From: Deltaproteobacteria bacterium
GTDB lineage: Bacteria; Myxococcota; Polyangia; Haliangiales; Haliangiaceae
Assembly (NCBI GenBank): GCA_018262455.1
Contig: JAGSPR010000297.1
Location: forward strand, 1 to 12,095
DNA: 12,095 bases
Direction of reading: 5' to 3'
Shown: positions 1-6,749 of the stretch, piece by piece
How positions within the stretch are numbered: the stretch's first letter is position 1
Layout of the letters: each line of letters starts with the position of its first letter
Notes under the pieces: generated by a model
Databases searched by the model: none
Told to the model about the DNA's origin: nothing
Seen by the model: only the letters and a program-made list of their open reading frames with translations
Program-made: the position numbers and the translations under genes

Positions 1-1
1 G

Positions 2-337
2 ACCTCGTGCTTCGTGTGCGAGACCGGCGGCATGATCGTGATCTGCGCCGGCACCACCGGGTACAACGCCACGCTCGATCTGCGTTACCACTGGATGCGC
101 CAGAAGCGGCTACAGGGCTCCCACTTCGCCAACGATGCGCAGGCGAAGGGCGCCAACGATCTCGTGATCGGCAAGCAGGTCGATCCGTGTCTGTCCAGGA
201 CGTTCCCGTTCGCGAGCACCGGCGAGTGTCACCAGCTGATGCGAGATAACCTGCATCCCTCGGGCAACATGGCCATCCTCGTCAACGCACCGCGGCCGGG
301 GCTGCGCACGCTCGCCGACGTCAGGGAGGCAACGTGA
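2..337 (+). CDS. ccr: Crotonyl-CoA carboxylase/reductase, C-terminal part (5' truncated by window edge)
   Basis: Only the last 111 residues are visible; the gene enters from the left in the frame starting at base 2. Ccr performs NADPH-dependent reductive carboxylation of crotonyl-CoA to ethylmalonyl-CoA, the key step of the ethylmalonyl-CoA pathway, and also supplies ethylmalonyl-CoA as a polyketide extender unit. It is a cytosolic MDR-superfamily enzyme. Recognisable family blocks are [20 protein letters not shown], then [14 protein letters not shown], then [13 protein letters not shown] and a final [13 protein letters not shown]. The His of GSHFAN is, from family knowledge, probably the active-site His that helps position CO2. 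The stop overlaps the next start by 4 bp (GTGA), so the two genes are probably translationally coupled. A generic quinone oxidoreductase is less likely, because the [12 protein letters not shown] block is typical of Ccr. Confidence 0.88.
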   Translation, partial: TSCFVCETGGMIVICAGTTGYNATLDLRYHWMRQKRLQGSHFANDAQAKGANDLVIGKQVDPCLSRTFPFASTGECHQLMRDNLHPSGNMAILVNAPRPGLRTLADVREAT

Positions 338-825
338 CCGCCGTGACCGCGGTGATCACTCACACGGCCGCCCGGCCGTTTCGCGTGCTCGGGATCCAGC
401 AGATCGCGATCGGTGGCCCGAGCAAGGACGCGCTGCGTCAGCTCTGGGTCGAGCTGCTGGGCCTCACCCAGACCGGCACGTTTCGCAGCGAGGCCGAGAA
501 CGTCGACGAGGACATCCTCGCGATCGCCGGGGTCGAGATCGACCTCATGCAGCCGATCGATCCGGCACGCAGCCCCAAGGTCCACGAGCCGCGCCTCAAC
601 CACCTCGGCCTGTGGGTCGACGATCTGCGCGCGGCGGTCGAGTGGCTGTCCGCGCAGGGCGTGCGGTTCACCCCCGGCGGGATCCGCCGCGGTGCCGCCG
701 GCCACGACGTCTGCTTCATTCACCCCAAAGGCGATGCGAGCTCGCCGCGCTCGGGCGAGGGCGTCCTCATCGAGCTCGTGCAGGCGCCGCCCGACGTGAT
801 CGCCGGCTCCGCGAGTCCTGGCTAG
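334..825 (+). CDS. VOC-family protein, methylmalonyl-/ethylmalonyl-CoA epimerase-like
   Basis: This 163-residue protein has the two beta-alpha-beta-beta-beta modules of the vicinal oxygen chelate fold. It most resembles methylmalonyl-CoA epimerase, which interconverts the 2R and 2S CoA-ester epimers in the cytosol. Evidence is LMQPID near residue 71, [10 protein letters not shown] at 88-97, FIHPKG at 128-133 and GVLIELVQ at 143-150. By alignment from memory, three of the four metal ligands are present (Gln73, His90, Glu147). The usual first-strand His is Gln23, in IQQIAIG. A loop of roughly seven extra residues sits between HPK and GVLIE. The GTG start at 334 lies 4 nt after AGGGAGG (323-329) and overlaps the ccr stop; GTG at 343 is an alternative. 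Placement directly after ccr supports action on ethylmalonyl-CoA, but the changed ligand leaves another VOC activity possible. Confidence 0.8.
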   Translation: MTAVTAVITHTAARPFRVLGIQQIAIGGPSKDALRQLWVELLGLTQTGTFRSEAENVDEDILAIAGVEIDLMQPIDPARSPKVHEPRLNHLGLWVDDLRAAVEWLSAQGVRFTPGGIRRGAAGHDVCFIHPKGDASSPRSGEGVLIELVQAPPDVIAGSASPG

Positions 826-1092
826 TTACGAGTCCAAAGCCGAGAGCTTCCTCGGACTCCTTCAGGACCTGGTCCGGCCCACGTCAACGCGCGCGCCAGG
901 CGATGGGTAGGCCTACGGCGAGCGGTAGCTTCCACGCCAGTCGCTGCGTGGCACAGGTGGTTGAGTATCAGGTACGCCGGTCCATCGTGATTCGGCCGTT
1001 CGCTTTCTCCCGCGAGACGAGGCCTGACCCATCGCCCCGCGCGCGCGTGGTCGTGCTCTCCACCAGAGCCGCCAAACGAGGTCATGAAGACT
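826..1092. other. Gap between convergent genes
   Basis: This 267-bp stretch separates the stop of the epimerase-like gene on the + strand from the stop of the hypothetical gene on the - strand. It contains the hairpin at 830-859, a perfect 10-bp palindrome GTAGGCCTAC at 907-916, and a small 5-bp stem near 1055-1069 (GCTCT/AGAGC). The open frames that cross it are Arg/Ser-rich and look like high-GC noise. I see no gene in it. Confidence 0.6.
830..859 (+). terminator. Candidate terminator hairpin after the epimerase-like gene
   Basis: GAGTCC at 830-835 pairs with GGACTC at 854-859. Inside it AAGC (837-840) pairs with GCTT (846-849) around a 5-nt loop. The hairpin starts 5 bp after the TAG stop and faces a convergent gene, which suits termination. 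There is no T-run after it, so an intrinsic terminator is not assured. Confidence 0.35.
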
Positions 1093-1638
1093 CTACTCGC
1101 CGTCGACCCGCCAGCGGAGGTAGCGGGCAAATCCAAGCAGCTCGCGCAGCCCGGCCGGCGACAGCTTGCGTGCCTCGGTGAGCACGGCGGCGACGATGGG
1201 CTCGGGGCGCTCGTCGGGGCTGCACCGCCGGAAGTCCCAGCGCCCCCCGCTCCAGTAGCCGTCGATCCGGGACATGTTGACCAGCACGCCGACCCACGGC
1301 GCGGTGTCTGCCGGGTTGGCGATGTTGATGAAGCGCCCGACGATCTTGTCGCCGTGCCGGATCCCTTCGAACAGGTATGAGCCGGCGTCCTTGTAGAGGA
1401 TGAACACGCGATCTCCCTGGAGCTGGATCGTCGCGACGCCCTGCTTCCATGCGCCTTCCCCGCTGCGCCACCGGCTGCTCCAGGCGCCCTCGACGCCCTC
1501 GGCATCGGTGGCGATCGCGACCCACGCCATCGCGTTCTCGTCGCCCGCGAGGTCGAGCGGCGGAAGCCGCTTCGCGAAGGCCTCGACGTCGGGGCCTGTC
1601 GGATCGGGGACGTCGGTCACCGAGAACGGATTGCGCAT
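1093..1638 (-). CDS. Hypothetical protein, predicted beta-rich with C-terminal helices
   Basis: I do not recognise a family. From the ATG at 1638 the protein has 181 residues and begins MRNPFSVTDVP; a GTG at 1653 would add five. I favour the ATG because AGGA (complement of 1646-1649) lies 7 nt upstream. The central part has alternating hydrophobic and polar residues with many Trp and Gly (AMAWVAIATDAEG, GVATIQLQGDRVFILY, DKIVGRFINIAN, WVGVLVNMSRIDGYWSGG), suggesting an antiparallel beta sheet or barrel. The last ~40 residues look helical (LSPAGLRELLGFARYLRW). There is no signal peptide or membrane segment, so it is probably cytosolic. It follows the PP2C-cNMP gene by about 45 bp on the same strand and may be its last operon member. 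Composition is balanced, unlike the Arg-rich overlapping frames. Confidence 0.7.
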   Translation of the reverse strand: MRNPFSVTDVPDPTGPDVEAFAKRLPPLDLAGDENAMAWVAIATDAEGVEGAWSSRWRSGEGAWKQGVATIQLQGDRVFILYKDAGSYLFEGIRHGDKIVGRFINIANPADTAPWVGVLVNMSRIDGYWSGGRWDFRRCSPDERPEPIVAAVLTEARKLSPAGLRELLGFARYLRWRVDGE

Positions 1639-1645
1639 GGACCGA

Positions 1646-1649
1646 TCCT
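1646..1649 (-). promoter_or_regulatory. Shine-Dalgarno core choosing the start of the hypothetical gene
   Basis: On the - strand AGGA lies 7 nt before the ATG at 1638. The upstream GTG at 1653 has only a weak GAG-like match about 3 nt ahead of it. This spacing favours the shorter protein. Confidence 0.45.
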
Positions 1650-1683
1650 GCACGATCTCGGGGCGGTGGCAAACCGGTGGGTG

Positions 1684-2982
1684 CTAGTCCTGGAACAGGT
1701 TCTCGGACTCGGACTCTTCGCCGTGCCGGTCGCCGTGGAGGGCTTCGCTGAGATCGTTGGTGGTCTTGCGCAGCCGCTCACCGAGCACCTGGACGAAGCT
1801 CCACAGCATCTTCACCGCGCTCGCGGGCTCGCGCTTGATGATCTCGTAGAACTCCTTGCGGTGGATCACGACGAGCCGCGTGTCCTCGGTCGCGACCGCG
1901 GTGAGCGAGCGGACCGATCGATCGACGAGCGCCATCTCGCCGAAGTGATGGCCACGGGTGAGCTCGATCAGCTTGGTCTCGCCCTTCATCAGGCGCACCG
2001 ACCCGGACAGCACGACATACATCGCGTCGCCGGGTTGCCCGGCGGAGAACACCGTCTGATCGGCCTTGAGGTCGGTCATCTCCGAGATGTTCGAGACCCG
2101 GACCAGCTCCTTGTAGGACAGGTAGCGGAACATCTGCATGCCCTTGAGCACATCGAGCTTGAGCGAGACGTCGGAGGTGTGCGGTGCGAGCTCGGTCGAC
2201 GCGGTGTCGCCGATCCGCACCACCACGGCGGTGATGTTGTCGTGGCCACCGCCGGCGTTGGCGGACTCGACGAGCCTACCGGGCACGTCCTTGATCTCGC
2301 CCTCCGCGAGCTGCTTGGGGAGCGCGTCCTCGTCGACGTAGGCGTACATGCCATCCGAGCACAGCAGGAACCTGTCGCCGGGCAGGATGTCGAAATCGAA
2401 CGTGTCGACCTCGACCGAGCCGTAGACGCCGACCGCGCGCGTCACGGCATTCTTGTACTGCTTGTACGGCGAGCTCTCGATCTGCTCGCGGTTGAGCTTG
2501 CCGCGGCGGACCAGCTCGTTCATCAGCGAGTGGTCCTCGGTCAGCACGTGGCACTGGTTCTGGCGGGCGAGGTAGACCCGGCTGTCGCCGACGTGCGCGA
2601 TGAAGCCGCGCAGGTGGTCGCCGCCGCCGGCGATCAGCAGCACCGTCGCGGTCGTCCCCATGCCGCGCTTGTCGGGCTCGTTCTGGGCCCTCTGGTGGAC
2701 CGCGCCACACGCGGCCTGGATCGCGTGCTCGAGCACCTGCAGGATCTCGTAGGCCTGGACGCCAGGATGATCGACCCGGTAACGATCGATCAGGTCGCGA
2801 TTGTTGTTCACCGCGTCGCGGATCTCGTGGACGGTGATCGAAGACGCGACCTCGCCGGCCGCGTGCCCTCCCATGCCATCGGCGACGAGGAACAGCCGGA
2901 GCTTCTTGTCGATGAGGAAGTTGTCCTCATTATGCGTGCGCTGTCGACCGACGTCGGTCGCCGCCGCGAACGTCAGCTCCAT
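1684..2982 (-). CDS. PP2C-type Ser/Thr phosphatase fused to a C-terminal cyclic-nucleotide-binding domain
   Basis: The ATG at 2982 gives 432 residues; a TTG at 3000 would add six. Residues 1-258 form a PP2C/PPM phosphatase, which hydrolyses phospho-Ser/Thr using two metal ions. All hallmark motifs are intact: RTHNED (15-20), VADGMGGH (33-40), GMGTTATVL (108-116), HVGDSRVY (130-137), LTEDHSL (147-153), LLCSDGM (206-212) and GHDNIT (247-252), with metal-site aspartates D20, D35, D210 and D248. Residues ~275-405 are a cNMP-binding domain (YVVLSGSVRLMKG, then FGEMALVDRSVRS); its FGE and Arg358 match the phosphate-binding cassette. The tail is acidic (GEESESENL). No signal or membrane segment is seen. 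The fusion suggests ligand-controlled dephosphorylation, perhaps of Ser/Thr kinase targets, but which nucleotide binds is unknown. It lies 21 bp after the upstream gene, so is probably co-transcribed. Confidence 0.9.
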   Translation of the reverse strand: MELTFAAATDVGRQRTHNEDNFLIDKKLRLFLVADGMGGHAAGEVASSITVHEIRDAVNNNRDLIDRYRVDHPGVQAYEILQVLEHAIQAACGAVHQRAQNEPDKRGMGTTATVLLIAGGGDHLRGFIAHVGDSRVYLARQNQCHVLTEDHSLMNELVRRGKLNREQIESSPYKQYKNAVTRAVGVYGSVEVDTFDFDILPGDRFLLCSDGMYAYVDEDALPKQLAEGEIKDVPGRLVESANAGGGHDNITAVVVRIGDTASTELAPHTSDVSLKLDVLKGMQMFRYLSYKELVRVSNISEMTDLKADQTVFSAGQPGDAMYVVLSGSVRLMKGETKLIELTRGHHFGEMALVDRSVRSLTAVATEDTRLVVIHRKEFYEIIKREPASAVKMLWSFVQVLGERLRKTTNDLSEALHGDRHGEESESENLFQD

Positions 2983-3003
2983 CGCGAGCCAGGGTAACAA
3001 AAC

Positions 3004-3504
3004 CTAGTCAGATGCGCACCCGGTGGTGGCGCAGCGTGCAAGGACGCCGGGCGCGAGCTCGGCCTCGATCAGCTGCTGGATGAGGTTATTGTCACTCAGG
3101 TTCTCGTAGATCCGGCCACCGATCACGAGTGCCGGTGAGCGCGTGACCCCGGACCTCCGGGCGGCCGCGATCCAGTCGAGCGTCGTGTTGGCGAGGCGCG
3201 CGCGGCAAGCGGACAGCCGCTGGCTGTCGATCTCGGTCTCCGCGGTGACCAGGTCGATCAGCTTCTCGGCGGGGATCCGCCGGCCGTGGGCCCGGGTGGA
3301 CTGCTCGAGCTGCTTGGTCATCCAGCGCCAGCCTGGGGAGGCATTGAGCTCGTCCGGGCTCGAGCCGACCTGCTCGGCGCAGAGGGTGGCGTCACCCAGC
3401 AGCGACAGCTCGGCCGCGTCGTCCCGGGTGACATCGAACCACGGAGCCCAGACGATGCGGACGTCGTTCGTGTAGATCTCCTGGTAGCGGCGAACGACCC
3501 GCAT
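3004..3504 (-). CDS. DsbA/thioredoxin-fold protein lacking the N-terminal strand and CXXC
   Basis: This 166-residue product resembles the later part of a DsbA-like domain. It starts at what would be helix 1 (RVVRRYQEIYTNDVRIVW), has a helical insert with LLGDATLCAEQ and WRWMTKQLEQ, and ends with the cis-Pro loop and last strands (SGVTRSPALVIGGRIYE, Pro124). The first beta strand and CXXC are absent and it has no signal peptide. Four cysteines are present (42, 100, 158, 163). Its ATG shares one base with the TGA of the upstream gene (TGATG at 3506-3502), so translation is probably coupled. It could be the second domain of an original two-domain periplasmic protein split by a frame change, a stand-alone partner, or a frameshift in the assembly. 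A redox role looks unlikely. Confidence 0.65.
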   Translation of the reverse strand: MRVVRRYQEIYTNDVRIVWAPWFDVTRDDAAELSLLGDATLCAEQVGSSPDELNASPGWRWMTKQLEQSTRAHGRRIPAEKLIDLVTAETEIDSQRLSACRARLANTTLDWIAAARRSGVTRSPALVIGGRIYENLSDNNLIQQLIEAELAPGVLARCATTGCASD

Positions 3505-4289
3505 CAGGTGAGATCGAGCGGCGGCCGGGCCAGGTGGTGGTCGGTCTGGTCCCCCTTGTCGAAGTCGTCCTCGCTGCCACCCGACGACACCACGAACGGC
3601 TGGGCGCTGCGGAGCGCCTGGTCCTCGAACGCCTGGAGCAACCGACCCGGCTGCACGCCGCGATCGATGAGCTCGAGCGAGCGCTCGTACGCCGCGGTGT
3701 ACTCGCGCTCCAGGTCGTTGTCGTTGGGGGCGCCCATCGAGGCCCGCGGGGACTTACAGTTGAACAGCGCGTTCGGCTCGGCGCCGCCGTGGGCGAGCCG
3801 CTCGAGCCGATGGTCGTTGGCATCGAACACGTCGCTGTAGCGCCCTTCGGTGATCGCCGTGGACAGCCGCTGCGCGTCCATGCCGGCTTTGCGCGCCAGC
3901 TCCAGGATCTGGTCCTTCGTCAGCGCCTGCTGCGCCGTGCTGCGGTGGAGCTCGGTCACGAAGTCGTCGAACTTGCCCTGCGCATGCGCCTCGAGCACCG
4001 CGATCGACATCTGCTGCAACGCGCCGCGCTTGAGCACGCGATAGACCAGGCGGATCCGCCCGGGATGCGCCGCCTGGAGCCGCTCGAGCGCGCGGTAGAT
4101 CGGCAGCCGAGCGCCGAGGTTGGTCTTGGGGCTGAAGAACAGCTCGATCGTCACCGGCGCCGTGGTCGGCCCCCGGCTCGGTGCGGTCGTCGGATCGCGA
4201 TGCTCGACGCGGACGACGCTGCCGGGCATGGCTCCCGCGGGACCTACCCCGAGGACGAACAGCGTCGCGACGACCAGGCGACCGATCAC
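3504..4289 (-). CDS. Secreted DsbA-fold protein without the catalytic CXXC
   Basis: This 261-residue protein opens with a likely signal peptide (hydrophobic stretch VVATLFVLGVG, AGA then Met at about residue 20), so it is exported. Residues 45-180 follow the DsbA/thioredoxin layout: strand PVTIELFF (45-52), a helix with IYRALERLQAAHPGRIRLVYRVL, the helical insert (EAHAQGKFDDFVTEL, LTKDQILELARKAGMD) and a cis-Pro region (AEPNALFN, Pro172). Where the family carries CPxC this protein has T-N-L-G (56-59), and its only cysteine is Cys178. It therefore cannot be an ordinary oxidoreductase; a chaperone or binding role is a guess. Residues 195-225 form a helix (AAYERSLELIDRG), followed by an acidic linker. 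The GTG start at 4289 overlaps the upstream stop by 4 bp, and its end overlaps the next start. Confidence 0.75.
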   Translation of the reverse strand: MIGRLVVATLFVLGVGPAGAMPGSVVRVEHRDPTTAPSRGPTTAPVTIELFFSPKTNLGARLPIYRALERLQAAHPGRIRLVYRVLKRGALQQMSIAVLEAHAQGKFDDFVTELHRSTAQQALTKDQILELARKAGMDAQRLSTAITEGRYSDVFDANDHRLERLAHGGAEPNALFNCKSPRASMGAPNDNDLEREYTAAYERSLELIDRGVQPGRLLQAFEDQALRSAQPFVVSSGGSEDDFDKGDQTDHHLARPPLDLT

Positions 4290-4450
4290 GGCTCGCTCGG
4301 GGGGGAGGGCAGGTCCGGACCCCGCGCGCCGGGCTCGCCGGGCTCACCTGGCTCGGCGGGCTCGACGGAGGGCCACAGATAGGCGAAGTAGAGCCCCGCC
4401 GAAACAACCAGGCCCAGCACGAGCGCCAGGGCGAACGGTTCCCAGATCAC
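4286..4450 (-). CDS. Small single-pass membrane protein (54 aa)
   Basis: This short frame starts at GTG 4450 and begins VIWEPFALALVLGLVV. Residues ~5-26 form one strongly hydrophobic helix ending in aromatic residues (GLYFAYLW). An acidic Pro/Gly-rich tail follows, with EPGEPGEPGARG and a final PSPPSEP. It is probably anchored in the inner membrane; orientation is uncertain. Its TGA overlaps the GTG of the following gene (GTGA), the same coupling used elsewhere in this window, which supports it being real. No clear Shine-Dalgarno site precedes it. It may be the first gene of the - strand run that reads through to the phosphatase. No family is recognised. The 7-C run near its end would make a frame error here join it to the next gene, but the signal peptide there argues for separate proteins. 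Confidence 0.55.
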   Translation of the reverse strand: MIWEPFALALVLGLVVSAGLYFAYLWPSVEPAEPGEPGEPGARGPDLPSPPSEP

Positions 4451-4497
4451 TTGGCGATGATAGCGCGCGCGGCGCCGTGGTGTAGGCTCACGGGCGC
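4451..4497. promoter_or_regulatory. Divergent intergenic region between the - strand operon and the Lgt-like gene
   Basis: Both divergent units must start from these 47 bp or from inside each other. The centre is a GC-alternating stretch (GCGCGCGCGGCGCC, 4464-4477). A weak -10-like TAGGCT at 4482-4487 ends 10 nt before the ATG at 4498, with no good -35 partner. I can name the region as promoter-bearing by position only. Confidence 0.35.
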
Positions 4498-5745
4498 ATG
4501 TACGCCGTCGCCTTGTCGCTGTCCGCCGCGACCACCGCCGGAACGGTCGGAATCCCGTTCTTTCAGCTCGGGTCCCTCAACGTCGGCATCCCGATCCAGG
4601 CGTTTGGCGTCATCGTCGCGGTGGGTGTGCTGATCGGTGCGGGCCTGCTTCGTCGCTACGGAGAGTGGCACGGGGTCAGCGACGATCACATCCGGGGCCT
4701 GACCGGATGGATCACGATCACCGGGTTCCTCGGAGCGCACTGGCTCGACGTGCTCGCCTACGAGCCGCAGAAGCTCAGCGAATCGGTGGCTGCCTGGCCT
4801 CCGAGCCAGTGGCCGGTCTTGATCCGGGTCTGGGACGGCATCTCGTCCTATGGTGGGTTCGTCGGCGGCGCGATCGGCTTCGCGATCTTCGTGTGGTGGA
4901 AGCGGCTGCCCGCGCGGCTGATGGCAGACATCGCGATCGTCGGCCTGCTCCCGGCGTTCTCGATCGGCCGGATCGGCTGCACCGTCGTGAGCGATCACAT
5001 CGGCGCCGCGGTCGATCCGAGCAAGTGGTACGCGGCGCTCGCGATGGACTACCCGCGCAACCTCAACATGACGGTCGTGCAGAACCTGGTCAGCCAGATT
5101 CCGCAGACCGGCAACACGACCGTCGACTACGTCACGCGGCACTTCATCCCGCTGCCGGCCTGGAACCTGGGGCTCATCGAGCTCCTCTACCTGATCCCGG
5201 TCAACGCGCTGATCCTGTGGCTTGCGTTTCGCCCGAACAAGCGGATGCCCGCCGGCTTCCTCATCGTGCTCGCCGGCGTGCTCTACGCACCCGTGCGGTT
5301 CTTCCTCGACTACCTGCGACCGGAGAACAGCGATCCGCGCCACCTCGGCCTGACGTTCGCGCAGTGGGCCTCGCTCGCCGCGTTCGGCGCGTGTGTCTAC
5401 GTGGCCGCGCAGCTGCTCAAGAACGGCAAGCCCGCGGAGCCTGTCACCACGACGTCCCGCGAGGCCCAGGAGCGGCTGCGCGTGATCCTGAAGGACGACG
5501 ACGACGACGAGCCGAAGCCCGCCACGGTGGCCGCCAAGCCGCGCCCTCCCTCCGAGCCCGCTGCGGAACCGGAAGCCGAGCCCACGGCGAAACCACTGGT
5601 CGCGACGACCGAGCCTTCCACCGCGGAGCCGCGCCAGCCGGCCAAGCCGAGCCAGCAAGCCAAGCCGAGCCAGCCGGCCAGGCCGGCCGGCGCCAAGCCG
5701 GGGCAGGGCAAGGCCGGCGGCGCCCGCAAGAACAAGAAGCAGTAG
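4498..5745 (+). CDS. lgt: Prolipoprotein diacylglyceryl transferase homologue, divergent, with charged Pro/Lys-rich tail
   Basis: Lgt transfers diacylglycerol from phosphatidylglycerol to the lipobox cysteine of prolipoproteins in the inner membrane. Residues ~15-308 carry several membrane segments and the family landmarks in order: IQAFGVIVAVGVLIGAG (33-49), WDGISSYGGFVGG (112-124), the signature FSIGRIGCTVVSDHIG (154-169) and VRFFLDYLRPE (266-276). Compared with E. coli Lgt from memory, Arg143 and Arg239 have counterparts (Arg158, Arg267). The His103 position is Tyr118 and the Asn146 position is Cys161. Residues 308-415 are an added disordered tail with DDDDDE (333-338), Pro/Ala/Glu-rich sequence, AKPSQ repeats and a basic end (RKNKKQ). 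Usual family length is about 260-300. Start ATG 4498 lacks a strong ribosome site. It is either a lineage-specific active Lgt or a paralogue with altered chemistry. Confidence 0.82.
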   Translation: MYAVALSLSAATTAGTVGIPFFQLGSLNVGIPIQAFGVIVAVGVLIGAGLLRRYGEWHGVSDDHIRGLTGWITITGFLGAHWLDVLAYEPQKLSESVAAWPPSQWPVLIRVWDGISSYGGFVGGAIGFAIFVWWKRLPARLMADIAIVGLLPAFSIGRIGCTVVSDHIGAAVDPSKWYAALAMDYPRNLNMTVVQNLVSQIPQTGNTTVDYVTRHFIPLPAWNLGLIELLYLIPVNALILWLAFRPNKRMPAGFLIVLAGVLYAPVRFFLDYLRPENSDPRHLGLTFAQWASLAAFGACVYVAAQLLKNGKPAEPVTTTSREAQERLRVILKDDDDDEPKPATVAAKPRPPSEPAAEPEAEPTAKPLVATTEPSTAEPRQPAKPSQQAKPSQPARPAGAKPGQGKAGGARKNKKQ

Positions 5746-5754
5746 CGCGGCCGC

Positions 5755-6660
<906 letters not shown>

Positions 6661-6749
6661 ACCCAGCGAGGATCACCCAGGCGCCCCGCTGCGACAAGCG
6701 CCAGGCGTCGTTGAAACGAGGGTGGTGTGCTTGCTACAGCTAACGGCCC
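6661..6749. promoter_or_regulatory. Divergent promoter region, hemerythrin-like gene and trxB
   Basis: This 89-bp gap must serve both divergent genes. For trxB, TTGAAA (6711-6716) and TACAGC (6735-6740) are 18 bp apart and resemble -35 and -10 boxes. The -10 ends 9 nt before the ATG, and no Shine-Dalgarno site precedes that ATG, so a leaderless or very short-leader transcript is possible. No convincing boxes were found toward the hemerythrin-like gene. Confidence 0.35.

Noticed and set aside
907..916. Perfect palindrome GTAGGCCTAC as a possible operator
   Set aside because: It lies between two gene ends with no promoter or start nearby, and a 10-bp palindrome is not rare by chance.
1055..1069. 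Terminator hairpin for the - strand operon (GCTCT/AGAGC)
   Set aside because: Only five base pairs and no T-run; too weak to call.
1666..2997. 443-residue open frame on the + strand opposite the phosphatase gene
   Set aside because: It is longer than the real gene but has a skewed His/Asp/Arg/Val-rich product with no motif, whereas the opposite strand has a complete PP2C and cNMP domain. It is a high-GC antisense shadow.
3534..4382. 282-residue + strand frame opposite the DsbA-like genes
   Set aside because: It has no motif and an Arg/Leu/Glu/Val-biased composition; the - strand product has a signal peptide and DsbA-fold pattern.
4447..5658. 403-residue - strand frame opposite the Lgt-like gene
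   Set aside because: It is Arg/Asp/His-rich with no domain, while the + strand carries membrane segments and Lgt motifs. The real short - strand gene at 4286-4450 uses a different frame.
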